Positions 17,199 to 27,500 of a stretch of 64,000 nucleotides of DNA are shown here, in pieces. The notes below the pieces were generated by a model. That model was not told where the DNA came from. It saw only the letters and a list, made by a program, of their open reading frames with translations, and searched no databases. Source of the DNA: Pseudomonas paraeruginosa PA7 (GTDB lineage Bacteria > Pseudomonadota > Gammaproteobacteria > Pseudomonadales > Pseudomonadaceae); the NCBI RefSeq assembly GCF_000017205.1, contig NC_009656.1, positions 496,001 through 560,000 of the forward strand, given 5' to 3'. How positions within the stretch are numbered: the stretch's first letter is position 1; each line of letters begins with the position of its first letter. The position numbers and the translations under genes are program-made.

Positions 17199-17767
17199 CA
17201 GGCGTGTCCGGCCTGGGCGGTGAGCAGGCTGAGGTTGACCCCCAGGCACGCGGCGGCGGCGCTGAGGCGTTCCTCGGCGGGCAGGTCGAAGAGGATCGCC
17301 GGGTCCGCCGGGCAGGTCAGCCAGGCGTTGTCGCTGAGTTCCGCCTCCAGCTGGCCGGCTTCCCAGCCGGCGTAGCCGAGGCTGATCAGGCTCTTCTCCG
17401 GGCCGGTGCCGGCGGCGATGGCGAACAGCACGTCCTGCGAGGTGGACATCGCCAGCTCACCCAGTTCCAGGGTCGACTGGTACGCCAGGCCGCTGGGGTG
17501 GAGGACGAACCCCCGGTCGGTCTGCACCGGGCCGCCGTTGTAGATCTCGATGTGCTGGCAGCGCGCCGGCGGCAGGACGTCCGGCTTGAGCTGCTCGAGG
17601 ACTTCGGCCAGGTTGAGGCCGCTGGGGCGGTTGATCACCAGGCCCATGGCGCCCTGATCGTTGTGTTCGACCAGGTAGGTCACGGTCTGGGCGAAATTGG
17701 GGTCGGCCATGTGCGGCATGGCGATCAGGAAATGATGCTTGAGATAGGTTGGGCTGCTCTGTTTCAT
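17198..17767 (-). CDS. algH: AlgH/YqgE (UPF0301) protein
   Basis: A 189-residue UPF0301 protein. Recognisable blocks are HHFLIAMPHMADPNFAQTV (11-29), GAMGLVINRPSG (39-50), NGGPV near 78 and SLGYAGWEAGQLE near 129. It was named in P. aeruginosa as a factor affecting alginate production, but its molecular function is not established; its fold has been compared with redox and kinase-like proteins. It is followed directly by ruvX. Upstream, tonB3 ends 48 bases away in the same direction, so co-transcription from tonB3 is possible. Confidence 0.94.
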   Translation of the reverse strand: MKQSSPTYLKHHFLIAMPHMADPNFAQTVTYLVEHNDQGAMGLVINRPSGLNLAEVLEQLKPDVLPPARCQHIEIYNGGPVQTDRGFVLHPSGLAYQSTLELGELAMSTSQDVLFAIAAGTGPEKSLISLGYAGWEAGQLEAELSDNAWLTCPADPAILFDLPAEERLSAAAACLGVNLSLLTAQAGHA

Positions 17768-17815
17768 GGCCGCTAGTGTCCTGCTTCGGACGCGAGAAAG
17801 CCAGTCTTGCCCGCG

Positions 17816-18709
17816 CTACTTGCTGGACAGCCGGTCGCCGCGCTCGAAACGCCAGGTACGGATGATTTCCAGCCGGTCGATGTCGGCCAGGTCGCCGCTG
17901 AATGGCGCGTAGGGCGCGGCCAGGCGGACGATGCGCTGGGCGGCCTGGTCGAGGATCGGTTCGCCGGAGGACTCCAGCACCTGCACCTCGTAGATGGTCC
18001 CGTCGCGGTTGATCGACACCAGCAGCCGCAGGCTGCCGTAGAGCTTCTGCCGGCGCGCCTCGTCGGGGTAGTTGAGATTGCCGATGCGCTCGATCTTCTT
18101 GCGCCAGTCCTCCTTGTACCAGGCACCCTTGTCGCGCATGGTCGAGGCGGCGCTCAGGCGATGGATGCGCGGGCGCTTGGCATAGGCCTGCTGTTCCTTG
18201 GCCAGGTCGGCCTCGAGGCTGGCGATTTCCGCCGACAGCTGGGACGAGTCGAACTGCGGCGCCGGCTTGGCGACCTGCTCGGCCTTCTGTGCCTGGGTCT
18301 TGCTCGGGGCCTTCTGCTGGCGCTGGCGGGTGGTGGTCACCGCGGCCTTGGGCGCCTCTTCGCTCCTGGCCTGCTTCGGCGTGGCCGGCGGCGCCACCTT
18401 CTTCACCTGGTTGTCCTGGAACGGCGCGACCTCGGTGGTCTTCGGCGCGGCCTTGTGCTCCAGGGTGCCGCTGCCCTGCTGGTTCATCTGCGCGAGATAG
18501 TCGGCCTTCTCCGGCGTCTTGTCGCTCTTGAAGGTGGCCAGGGTGATCTCCAGGGTCTTGCTGATCTGGCTCGGCGCGGGCATGGAGAAGCCCACCCCGA
18601 GGATCAGGGCGACGTGCAGGATGGCGGCGATGAACAGGGTGAAGCCCAAACGGTCCGCCGGGCGGACGCCGGCAACGGCGGAGGGGGACTTGAGGACGGC
18701 GGCGTTCAT
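17816..18709 (-). CDS. tonB3: TonB-type energy transducer TonB3
   Basis: A 297-residue TonB protein: one N-terminal membrane anchor at about 21-43 (LGFTLFIAAILHVALILGVG), a long Lys/Gln/Ala/Pro-rich periplasmic spacer (about 80-190), and a C-terminal TonB domain with NYPDEARRQKLYGSLRLLV and SSGEPILDQAAQRIV. In P. aeruginosa TonB3 is linked to twitching motility and pilus assembly more than to iron uptake. I chose the ATG at 18709. The GTG at 18775 would add 22 residues, but that stretch uses rare codons (AGA, CGA, CCA) and looks non-coding. The anchor then falls at the usual distance from the N-terminus. Confidence 0.9.
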   Translation of the reverse strand: MNAAVLKSPSAVAGVRPADRLGFTLFIAAILHVALILGVGFSMPAPSQISKTLEITLATFKSDKTPEKADYLAQMNQQGSGTLEHKAAPKTTEVAPFQDNQVKKVAPPATPKQARSEEAPKAAVTTTRQRQQKAPSKTQAQKAEQVAKPAPQFDSSQLSAEIASLEADLAKEQQAYAKRPRIHRLSAASTMRDKGAWYKEDWRKKIERIGNLNYPDEARRQKLYGSLRLLVSINRDGTIYEVQVLESSGEPILDQAAQRIVRLAAPYAPFSGDLADIDRLEIIRTWRFERGDRLSSK

Positions 18710-18818
18710 TGCGGATCGTGGTGGCTGGCGTGGGGCGAAGTCTGCCGATGGGGGGCGCAAAAGTCTATGACGCACTCCGCGCCTTGGACACGCGGTCGCT
18801 CGCCGTGGCGCATCGAGC

Positions 18819-18838
18819 GGGCGGGCCGGGGCCCGCCC
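18819..18838 (-). terminator. GC-rich hairpin downstream of gshB
   Basis: An 8-bp perfect stem GGGCGGGC with GCCCGCCC around a 4-base loop, 7 bases after the gshB stop. No T-run follows on the minus strand, so termination may need Rho. Confidence 0.45.
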
Positions 18839-18844
18839 ACCGGC

Positions 18845-19798
18845 TCAGCGGGCAGCCAGCTGGGCGGCGATGGCATCCATCAGCTTGTCGCCGATGCGGG
18901 TGTCGAAGGCCTGGTCGATTTCGCGGATGCAGGTCGGGCTGGTGACGTTGATTTCCGTCAGATAGTCGCCGATCACGTCGAGGCCGACGAACAGCAGGCC
19001 GCGCTCGCGCAGGTGCGGACCGACCTCGGCGGCGATCCAGCGGTCGCGCTCGCTCAGCGGCTGGGCCACGCCGCGGCCGCCGGCGGCGAGGTTGCCGCGG
19101 GTCTCGCCCTGGGCCGGGATGCGTGCCAGGCAGTAGGGCACCGCTTCGCCGTCGATCATCAGGATGCGCTTGTCGCCATCCTTGATTTCCGGCAGGTAGC
19201 GCTGCGCCATGATCTGCTGGCTGCCATGCCGGGTGAGGGTCTCGAGGATCACCGAGAGGTTCGGGTCGCCCTCGCGATGCCGAAATATCGACGAACCGCC
19301 CATTCCGTCCAGGGGTTTGAGAATGATGTCACGATGCTCCGCGGCAAACTCGCGCAGAATATCGGATCGACGGCTGACCATCGTCGGCGGGGTGCACTGG
19401 GTGAACTGCGTGGCGAAGAACTTCTCGTTGCAGTCGCGCAGGCTCTGCGGACGGTTCACCACCAGGGCGCCGGCGCGCTCGGCCTGCTCCAGCAGGTAGG
19501 TCGAATAGACGAATTCGTTATCGAAGGGCGGGTCCTTGCGCATCAGGATCACGTCCAGTTCGTGCAGCGGCTGGTCGCTTTCCGCTTCCAGTTCGAACCA
19601 GCGGGAGGCATCGTTGAAGACCTTCAGCGGGCGCATGCGGCCACGGGCGACACCGGCCTTCTGGTAGAGGTCCTGCTGTTCCATGTAGAACAGCGACCAG
19701 CCGCGGGCCTGGGCCGCCAGCAGCATGGCGAGCGAGCTGTCCTTCTTGAAGTTGATGCGCGCGATGGGGTCCATGACGATCCCGAGGCGTACGCTCAT
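18845..19798 (-). CDS. gshB: Glutathione synthetase
   Basis: A 317-residue ATP-grasp ligase joining gamma-glutamylcysteine and glycine. The N-terminus MSVRLGIVMDPIARINFKKD is the family's, KPLDGMGGSSIF is the ATP-grasp loop, and EINVTSPTCIREID closes the active site. The ATG at 19798 has GGAGGAA eight bases upstream; a TTG 34 codons earlier is open but unlike the family. The 254 bases to divergent pilG contain both promoters; the region is AT-richer near 19900-20050 but I could not fix a convincing pair of boxes. It ends with the hairpin at 18819. Confidence 0.96.
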   Translation of the reverse strand: MSVRLGIVMDPIARINFKKDSSLAMLLAAQARGWSLFYMEQQDLYQKAGVARGRMRPLKVFNDASRWFELEAESDQPLHELDVILMRKDPPFDNEFVYSTYLLEQAERAGALVVNRPQSLRDCNEKFFATQFTQCTPPTMVSRRSDILREFAAEHRDIILKPLDGMGGSSIFRHREGDPNLSVILETLTRHGSQQIMAQRYLPEIKDGDKRILMIDGEAVPYCLARIPAQGETRGNLAAGGRGVAQPLSERDRWIAAEVGPHLRERGLLFVGLDVIGDYLTEINVTSPTCIREIDQAFDTRIGDKLMDAIAAQLAAR

Positions 19799-20052
19799 GG
19801 GGGTTCCTCCGAAAGGGGGTGAGTTGTCCGGTCGCGGCGGGGAGGCCGCGTGGCAAGCGGGTTTGACGCTCAGGTTGGCGCCCCGTTTGCGCTTGGTCAA
19901 GGAAAAAGCCGGCCTGTTCTGGGCATTATGGCTAGAGTTGCGTCGAGTGTGCTAAAAAGGCCCGCGATTGGGTCGCAGCCCGTCGGTGACAGGGCGTTAG
20001 CGCACTGAAGAAAACACAGAAGAATGATTCACCGAGTCGATATAGGGCGAAC

Positions 20053-20460
20053 ATGGAACAGCAATCCGACGGTTTGAAAGTGATGGTGATCGACGATTCG
20101 AAAACGATTCGTCGCACCGCCGAAACGCTGCTTAAGAAGGTCGGTTGCGACGTGATCACGGCGATCGACGGCTTCGATGCCCTGGCGAAGATCGCCGATA
20201 CCCACCCGAACATCATCTTCGTCGACATCATGATGCCGCGCCTGGATGGCTACCAGACCTGCGCCCTGATCAAGAACAACAGTGCGTTCAAGTCCACCCC
20301 GGTGATCATGCTGTCCTCCAAGGACGGCCTGTTCGACAAGGCCAAGGGGCGCATCGTCGGCTCCGACCAGTACCTCACCAAGCCGTTCAGCAAGGAAGAA
20401 CTGCTGGGCGCGATCAAGGCACACGTACCCAGCTTCACTCCGCTGGACGCCGCTTCCTGA
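20053..20460 (+). CDS. pilG: PilG, CheY-like response regulator
   Basis: A 135-residue single-domain receiver. The acidic pocket is in VIDDSKTIRRT, the phospho-acceptor is Asp58 (FVDIMMPRLDGYQ), and the Lys of the LTKPFSKEEL block completes the site. PilG receives phosphate from ChpA and promotes pilus extension and cAMP production through the adenylate cyclase pathway; that is knowledge of this system. It has no output domain. It is the first gene of the Pil-Chp cluster, and pilH follows after 46 bases. Confidence 0.98.
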   Translation: MEQQSDGLKVMVIDDSKTIRRTAETLLKKVGCDVITAIDGFDALAKIADTHPNIIFVDIMMPRLDGYQTCALIKNNSAFKSTPVIMLSSKDGLFDKAKGRIVGSDQYLTKPFSKEELLGAIKAHVPSFTPLDAAS

Positions 20461-20506
20461 TATCCGGCCGCATGGCCGTTGATGCTTATTTCGTGATGGG
20501 GATCCC

Positions 20507-20872
20507 ATGGCTCGTATTTTGATTGTTGATGACTCTCCGACCGAGATGTACAAGCTGACCGCCATGCTGGAAAAGCATGGCCACCAGGTACTCAAGGCCG
20601 AGAACGGCGGCGACGGCGTCGCCCTGGCGCGCCAGGAAAAGCCCGACGTGGTCCTGATGGATATCGTCATGCCCGGCCTCAACGGGTTCCAGGCGACCCG
20701 CCAGCTGACCAAGGACGCCGAGACCAGCGCCATCCCGGTGATCATCGTCACCACCAAGGACCAGGAGACCGACAAGGTCTGGGGCAAGCGCCAGGGCGCG
20801 CGCGACTACCTGACCAAGCCGGTGGACGAAGAGACGCTGCTGAAAACCATCAATGCGGTGCTGGCGGGCTGA
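20507..20872 (+). CDS. pilH: PilH, CheY-like response regulator
   Basis: A 121-residue receiver domain with Asp52 (VVLMDIVMPGLNGF) as the phospho-acceptor, acidic pair in ILIVDDSPTEM, and Lys in DYLTKPVDEETL. It is the second CheY of the system; PilH is generally seen as opposing PilG, favouring retraction or draining phosphate from ChpA. Its start is close to pilG and 49 bases separate its stop from pilI, so all are probably one transcript. Confidence 0.98.
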   Translation: MARILIVDDSPTEMYKLTAMLEKHGHQVLKAENGGDGVALARQEKPDVVLMDIVMPGLNGFQATRQLTKDAETSAIPVIIVTTKDQETDKVWGKRQGARDYLTKPVDEETLLKTINAVLAG

Positions 20873-20921
20873 GCCCGCCGCAGCGCATCGCTCATCCTGA
20901 CCCGGAAAGACCAGGCCCCGC

Positions 20922-21458
20922 ATGTCGGACGTTCAGACCCCCTTCCAACTCCTCGTCGACATCGACCAGCGCTGCCGACGCCTGGCCGCCGGCCTGCCGG
21001 CGCAGCAGGAGGCGGTGCAGAGCTGGAGCGGGATCGGCTTCCGCATGGGCGGCCGGTTCTTCGTCGCGCCGATGGGCGAGGTCGGCGAAGTCCTGCACGA
21101 GCCGCGCTACACCCAGCTGCCGGGCGTGAAGACCTGGGTCAGGGGAGTGGCCAACGTGCGTGGCCGCCTGTTGCCGATCATGGACCTCTGCGGGTTCCTC
21201 GGTACCGAACTGTCGCCCTTGCGCAAGCAGCGGCGGGTGCTGGTGGTGGAGCACCTGGACGTGTTCGCCGGCCTCATCGTCGATGAGGTGTTCGGCATGC
21301 AGCACTTCCCGGTGGACACCTTCAGTGAACAGCTGCCGCCGCTAGAAGCGGCACTGCAACCCTTCATTCATGGCGTCTTCCATCGAGAGCAGCCGTGGCT
21401 GGTGTTCAGCCCGCACGCGCTGGCGCAACACCAGGGCTTCCTCGACGTCGCCATATAA
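20922..21458 (+). CDS. pilI: PilI, CheW-like coupling protein
   Basis: A 178-residue CheW domain protein that couples the receptor PilJ to the kinase ChpA. CheW blocks are visible as FFVAPMGEVGEVLHEPRYTQLPG (split about 50-70), VRGVANVRGRLLPIMDL (about 76-92), and LVVEHLDVFAGLIVDEVFGM (about 108-127). There is no other domain. pilJ begins 85 bases later; that gap has no obvious hairpin. Confidence 0.96.
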   Translation: MSDVQTPFQLLVDIDQRCRRLAAGLPAQQEAVQSWSGIGFRMGGRFFVAPMGEVGEVLHEPRYTQLPGVKTWVRGVANVRGRLLPIMDLCGFLGTELSPLRKQRRVLVVEHLDVFAGLIVDEVFGMQHFPVDTFSEQLPPLEAALQPFIHGVFHREQPWLVFSPHALAQHQGFLDVAI

Positions 21459-21543
21459 ACAGCTTCACCGGTTGGGCCGGTTCTGCCGGCCCGTGTCGTG
21501 ACATGGAAATCGTAATCGTGGTCGGTCCGGGCGGGGGCCAAAT

Positions 21544-23592
21544 ATGAAGAAAATCAACGCAGGCAATCTTTTCGCGGGCATGCGCAGCAGCTCGGTGATC
21601 GCGGGGCTGTTCATCGTCCTCATCGTCTCGATCGTGTTGCTGTTCGCCAACTTTGCCTACCTCAACACCCAGTCGAACCATGACAAGCAGTACATCGGCC
21701 ATGCCGGCGAACTGCGCGTCCTGTCGCAGCGGATCGCGAAGAACGCCACCGAAGCGGCGGCGGGCAAGGGCGAGGCGTTCAAGCTCCTGAAGGACGCGCG
21801 CAACGACTTCGAGAAACGCTGGAACATCCTGGTCAACGGCGACGAGAGCACATCCCTGCCGCCCAGTCCGGAAGCGGTGAAGCCGCAGATGGACGTGGTG
21901 CAGCAGGACTGGGACGGCCTGCGCAAGAACGCCGACTCGATCCTCGCCAGCGAACAGACCGTACTGTCCCTGCACCAGGTGGCCTCGACCCTCGCCGAAA
22001 CCATCCCGCAGCTGCAGGTGGAGTACGAGGAGGTGGTCGACATCCTGCTGGAGAACGGCGCCCCGGCCGACCAGGTCGCGGTCGCCCAGCGCCAGTCGCT
22101 GCTGGCCGAACGTATCCTCGGCTCGGTGAACAAGGTGCTGGCCGGCGACGAGAACTCGGTGCAGGCCGCCGACAGCTTCGGCCGTGACGCCAGCCTGTTC
22201 GGCCGCGTACTGAAGGGCATGCAGGAAGGCAATGCGGCGATGAGCATCTCCAAGGTGACCAACGCCGAGGCGGTGGACCGCCTGAACGAGATCGCCGAGC
22301 TGTTCGAGTTCGTCTCCGGCTCGGTGGACGAGATCCTCGAGACCTCGCCCGACCTGTTCCAGGTCCGGGAAGCGGCGAACCACATCTTCAGCGTTTCGCA
22401 GACCCTGCTGGACAAGGCCTCGCGACTGGCCGACGGCTTCGAGAACCTGGCCGGCGGACGCAGCATCAACCTGTTCGCCGGTTACGTGCTGGGTGCCCTG
22501 GCCCTGGCCTCGATCATCCTGATCGGTCTGGTGATGGTACGCGAGACCAACCGCCGGCTGGCCGAGACCGCCGAGAAGAACGACCGCAACCAGGCCGCGA
22601 TCCTGCGTCTGCTCGATGAGATCGCCGACCTCGCCGATGGTGACCTGACCGTGGCCGCGACCGTGACCGAGGACTTCACCGGCGCCATCGCCGACTCGAT
22701 CAACTACTCCATCGACCAGCTTCGCGAGCTGGTGGAAACCATCAACCAGACCGCCGTGCAGGTGGCCGCCGCGGCCCAGGAAACCCAGTCCACCGCGATG
22801 CACCTGGCCGAAGCTTCCGAGCACCAGGCGCAGGAAATCGCCGGCGCCTCGGCGGCGATCAACGAAATGGCGGTGTCGATCGACCAGGTATCGGCGAACG
22901 CCTCGGAATCCTCGGCGGTAGCGGAGCGTTCGGTAGCCATCGCCAACAAGGGCAACGAGGTGGTGCACAACACCATCACCGGGATGGACAACATCCGCGA
23001 GCAGATCCAGGACACCTCGAAGCGGATCAAGCGCCTCGGCGAATCGTCCCAGGAGATCGGCGACATCGTCAGCCTGATCAACGACATTGCCGACCAGACC
23101 AACATCCTCGCCCTGAACGCCGCGATCCAGGCGTCGATGGCGGGGGACGCGGGCCGCGGCTTCGCCGTGGTGGCGGACGAGGTACAGCGTCTGGCGGAAC
23201 GTTCCTCGGCGGCGACCAAGCAGATCGAGGCGCTGGTGAAGACCATCCAGACCGACACCAACGAAGCGGTGATCTCGATGGAGCAGACCACCTCCGAGGT
23301 GGTCCGCGGCGCGCGCCTGGCCCAGGACGCCGGTGTGGCCCTGGAGGAGATCGAGAAGGTATCCAAGACCCTCGCGGCGCTGATCCAGAACATCTCCAAC
23401 GCCGCCCGTCAGCAGGCATCGTCGGCCGGCCACATTTCCAACACCATGAACGTCATTCAGGAGATCACCTCGCAGACCTCCGCCGGTACCACCGCCACCG
23501 CGCGGAGCATCGGCAACCTGGCGAAGATGGCGAGCGAGATGCGCAACTCGGTATCCGGCTTCAAGCTGCCGGAGGGCGTGGAGCAGGCCTGA
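21544..23592 (+). CDS. pilJ: PilJ, type IV pilus chemoreceptor
   Basis: A 682-residue methyl-accepting chemotaxis-type receptor. TM1 lies at about 18-40, a periplasmic region with two PilJ-type helical modules spans about 41-305, TM2 is near 308-331 ([20 protein letters not shown]), then HAMP and a signalling domain whose hairpin tip is near [20 protein letters not shown]. The tip departs from standard chemoreceptors at QASMAG. PilJ senses pilus state, including interaction with the pilin PilA, at the poles. The reverse strand is open for 747 codons here but that frame is a GC-bias shadow. Confidence 0.98.
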   Translation: MKKINAGNLFAGMRSSSVIAGLFIVLIVSIVLLFANFAYLNTQSNHDKQYIGHAGELRVLSQRIAKNATEAAAGKGEAFKLLKDARNDFEKRWNILVNGDESTSLPPSPEAVKPQMDVVQQDWDGLRKNADSILASEQTVLSLHQVASTLAETIPQLQVEYEEVVDILLENGAPADQVAVAQRQSLLAERILGSVNKVLAGDENSVQAADSFGRDASLFGRVLKGMQEGNAAMSISKVTNAEAVDRLNEIAELFEFVSGSVDEILETSPDLFQVREAANHIFSVSQTLLDKASRLADGFENLAGGRSINLFAGYVLGALALASIILIGLVMVRETNRRLAETAEKNDRNQAAILRLLDEIADLADGDLTVAATVTEDFTGAIADSINYSIDQLRELVETINQTAVQVAAAAQETQSTAMHLAEASEHQAQEIAGASAAINEMAVSIDQVSANASESSAVAERSVAIANKGNEVVHNTITGMDNIREQIQDTSKRIKRLGESSQEIGDIVSLINDIADQTNILALNAAIQASMAGDAGRGFAVVADEVQRLAERSSAATKQIEALVKTIQTDTNEAVISMEQTTSEVVRGARLAQDAGVALEEIEKVSKTLAALIQNISNAARQQASSAGHISNTMNVIQEITSQTSAGTTATARSIGNLAKMASEMRNSVSGFKLPEGVEQA

Positions 23593-23652
23593 GCATAGGC
23601 GTGGCGGCCGCCTGGCGGGCGCCGCGTCGACACCTTGGACGAGGGACACGGC

Positions 23653-24528
23653 ATGCAGGCGAACGGCGTCTGGTCACTGCAGCCGCTGGCCGACATGTCG
23701 GCAGCGGAGTTCCGCGACTGGCAGGTGCTGCTGGAGAACCGCACCGGCGTGGTGCTCAACGAGCAGCGCCGGACGTTCCTGCAGACCAGCCTGACCGCGC
23801 GCATGCGTGAACTGGGCATCGGCGACTACCACAGCTACTACCGCCAGGTGACCGACGGTCCGCGTGGCGCGGTGGAGTGGGCGATCCTGCTGGATCGCCT
23901 GACCGTCCAGGAAACCCGTTTCTTCCGCCATCCCCCGTCTTTCGAGCTGCTCGAGCGCTACCTGGGCGAGCGCCTGGGCCGCGAGGGCATGCCCAGGCCC
24001 TGGGCGTTGTGGAGCGTCGGCTGCTCCAGCGGCGAGGAACCTTACTCGATGGCGATGTGCGCGGCGCAGGCGCTGCGCGGGTGGCAACGGGGCGATTTTT
24101 TCGGCGTCACCGGGACGGATATCAGCCTGCATGCCCTGCAACGGGCGCGCGCGGCGAACTATCCGGCCCGCAAGCTGGAGCAACTGCCGGCGGAAATGGT
24201 CGAGCGCTATTGCGAACGCCAGGCCGATGGCAGCTTCAGCGTGAAAACGATACTGACCGGGCGCGTCTGCTGTGCCCGGTTGAATGTGCTGGACCTGGCG
24301 AAGGCGCCATGGTCCGGCATGGACGTGATTTTTTGTCAGAACCTGCTGATCTACTTCCGTCGCTGGCGACGGCGCGAGATCCTCAACCGCCTGGCCGAAC
24401 GGCTGGCGCCGGGGGGCTTGCTGGTGATCGGGGTCGGCGAAGTGGTCGACTGGAGCCATCCGGAGCTCGAGCCGGTCGCCGACGAGCGGGTCCTGGCCTT
24501 TACCCGTAAGGGGTACTCAGGCACATGA
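23653..24528 (+). CDS. pilK: PilK, CheR-type receptor methyltransferase
   Basis: A 291-residue CheR. An N-terminal helical domain (about 15-80) is followed by the SAM-binding fold with VGCSSGEEPYSMAM and VIFCQNLLIYFRRW. It should methylate PilJ glutamates; the effect on twitching is reported as mild. I use the ATG at 23653, preceded by GAGGGA; a TTG 18 bases earlier is possible. The stop overlaps an ATG by 4 bases (ATGA), the first of two candidate chpA starts. Confidence 0.96.
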   Translation: MQANGVWSLQPLADMSAAEFRDWQVLLENRTGVVLNEQRRTFLQTSLTARMRELGIGDYHSYYRQVTDGPRGAVEWAILLDRLTVQETRFFRHPPSFELLERYLGERLGREGMPRPWALWSVGCSSGEEPYSMAMCAAQALRGWQRGDFFGVTGTDISLHALQRARAANYPARKLEQLPAEMVERYCERQADGSFSVKTILTGRVCCARLNVLDLAKAPWSGMDVIFCQNLLIYFRRWRRREILNRLAERLAPGGLLVIGVGEVVDWSHPELEPVADERVLAFTRKGYSGT

Positions 24529-24539
24529 ATGGAGTGGCT

Positions 24540-27500
24540 ATGGGTGACCGGCACGACTACGTCGCTCTGGAATGGGTGAAAGGCGAGATCGCCGAAACCC
24601 TGAAGCAGGCGCGCCAGGCGCTGGAAGCGTTCGTCGAGAACCCGCAGGACCCGACCCGCATGCGGTTCTGCCTGACCTACGTGCACCAGGGGCAGGGCAC
24701 CCTGCAGATGGTCGAGTTCTATGGCGCGGCGCTGCTCGCCGAGGAAATGGAACAACTGGTCCAGGCGTTGCTGGACGGCCGCGTGCCGAACCAGGGCGAG
24801 GCCCTGGAAGTGCTGATGCAGGCGATCCTGCAACTGCCGGTCTACCTCGACCGGATCCAGACCGCCCGGCGCGACCTGCCGATGGTGGTCCTGCCGCTGC
24901 TCAACGACCTGCGCGCCGCGCGCGGCGAGAAGCTGCTCTCGGAAACCAGCCTGTTCGCGCCCGACCTGTCGCGGCGCCAGCCGCAACTGGACGGCGAGGC
25001 CATCGCGCAACTGCGCACCGACGAACTCGGCGGCCTGCTGCGCAAGCTGCGCCAGACCCAGCAGATGGCCCTGGTCGGCCTGCTGCGCAACCAGGACGTG
25101 GCTACCAGTCTCGGCTACCTGGCGCGCGTCTACGCGCGCCTCGAAGGACTGTGCCGCGAGGCGCCGCTGGGGCCGCTGTGGAGCATCGCCTCCGGCCTGG
25201 TCGAGGGCCTGGCCAACGGCAGCGTGGTCAACAGCGCCTCGGTGCGCACCCTGCTGCGCCAGCTCGACCGCGAACTCAAGCGCCTGGTCGAGCAGGGCGC
25301 CGACGGGCTGAACCAGGCCGCGCCGGACGAACTGATCAAGAACCTGCTGTTCTACGTGGCCAAGGCGCCGTCGCAGTCGCCGCGGATCCGTGCGCTGAAG
25401 GAGCAGTACCGCCTCGACGAGGCGCTGCCCGACCACGAGACGGTGGACGCCGAGCGCGCCCGCCTGGCCGGACCCGACCGCGACGCCATGCGGTCGGTGG
25501 TCGGCGCGCTGTGCGAGGAGCTGGTGCGGATCAAGGACAGCCTCGACCTGTTCGTGCGCAGCGACCGCGCCCATCCCGCCGAGCTGGACGCCCTGCTGGC
25601 GCCGCTCAAGCAGATCGCCGACACCCTGGCGGTGCTCGGCTTCGGCCAGCCGCGCAAGGTCATCCTCGACCAGCTCGACGTCGTCCATGCCCTGGCCCAG
25701 GGCCGCCGCGAGCCGAGCGACGCGACCCTGATGGACGTCGCCGGCGCACTGCTCTACGTCGAAGCGACCCTGGCCGGCATGGCCGGTCCCGGCGACGAGC
25801 GCAACAGCGAGGAAAGCCGGCTGCCGACCACCGACGTGGCGCAGATCCACCAGTTGGTCATCAAGGAAGCGCGCAATGGCCTGGAGCAGGCCAAGGACGC
25901 GATCATCGAGTTCATCGCCTCGCAGTGGAACCACGAACACCTGGCCCGCGTGCCCGAACTGCTGACCCAGGTCCGTGGCGGCCTGGCGATGATCCCGCTG
26001 GAGCGCGCCGCGAGCCTGCTGGAAACCTGCAACCGCTACATCCAGGAACAGCTTCTGGCGCGCAGGGCGGTGCCGGACTGGCAGAGCCTGGATACCCTGG
26101 CCGACGCCATCACCAGCGTCGAGTACTATCTCGAGCGTCTGAGCGAGGACCACGAGAGCCAGAGCGACCTGATCCTCGACGTTGCCGAGGACAGCCTGGC
26201 GAACCTCGGCTATACGCTGAAACCGCATTCGTCGGCCCCGGCCGAACCCAGCCTGTCCGAGCCCGGTGCCGTCGAGTCACCGATTGCCGAGCCGGAGATG
26301 CCGGAGGTGATTGCCGAGGCCGCCGAAGCGCCGCTACAGCCGCCCGCCGACACGGCTTCTGCCGAGGCGACGAGGGAAGATGCCCCGCAGCTGGCCAGCG
26401 ACGACAACCGGACCCTGGGCGAAGTCGCGCCCGACGCCGGCGAGGCTTCCCTCGACCTGGCCCTGGACCTGTCGCTGGACGGCTCCAGCGACGTACCGCC
26501 GGCGTTGCCGGAGGTGGTCGAGGAGAGCGGCCAGTCGCAGTCGACCCCGGCGCCTGCCCGCAGCCTGGAAGACTTCAACCTCGACGAGATCGACCTCTCC
26601 GGCCTCGACCTGCCCGCCGATGCGGCCCCGGCCTCCGAGCCGGCGCCCTTGGCGGACTGGTCGCTGCCGGAGCAGTGGGGCCTCGGCGATGACCTGGCAC
26701 AGCCGGCGCTGGTCTTCGACGCGCCGCTGGAAAGCCTGGAACCGTTGCCGGCGCCGGAGCCTTTCGACGGGCCCGCTGAACAGGAGCTGGCTCTCGATTC
26801 GTTCGATCCGTTGCCGCTGGATGTAGCCTTGCCGGAGGCAGAGGTCGAAGTGTCCGCCTGGGAAGGCTCGAGCCTGGAGGAGCTGGACCTTTCCGACCTC
26901 GATCTCCCCGAGGTGCAACTGCCCGAGGTCGAGACTCCGCCTGCTGCCGAGGCGCTCGCCAGCGAAGCGCCGGCGCTGTCGCTGGCCGAGGTGATGGCCG
27001 CGCCGGTGCAGCCGATCAACCCGCCGGCGCAGAACGTGCCGGTCAGCCTGCTGCCGCCGCCGGCCGACGAGGAACCGGTGGACGAGGAGCTGCGCGAGGT
27101 CTTCATCGAGGAGGCCGGCGAGGTCCTGGAGACCATCGGCCAGTACCTGCCGGCCTGGAAGGCCGACCAGGACGACCGCGAGGCGCTGACCGAAGTGCGC
27201 CGTGCCTTCCATACCCTCAAGGGCAGCGGACGGATGGTCCGCGCCCTGGTGATCGGCGAACTGGCCTGGTCGATCGAGAACCTGTTCAATCGCGTGCTCG
27301 ACCGCAGCATCGCCGCCAGCGAGCCGGTGCGGAGCGTGGTCGACCAGGTGGTGGCGCTGTTGCCGGAGCTGGTCGAGGAGTTCGCCGCCAACGCCCAGCG
27401 CCAGCGCGACGACGTCGATCTGCTGGCGGCCACCGCGCATGCCCTGGCCAGGGGCGAGCCGCTGCCGGAACCGCCGGCGCCGGACGACCGTGGCGTACCG

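Noticed and set aside
21406..23649. A 747-codon open frame antisense to pilJ
   Set aside because: The shadow ends and starts near pilJ's limits and shows no domain; pilJ itself has all receptor features.
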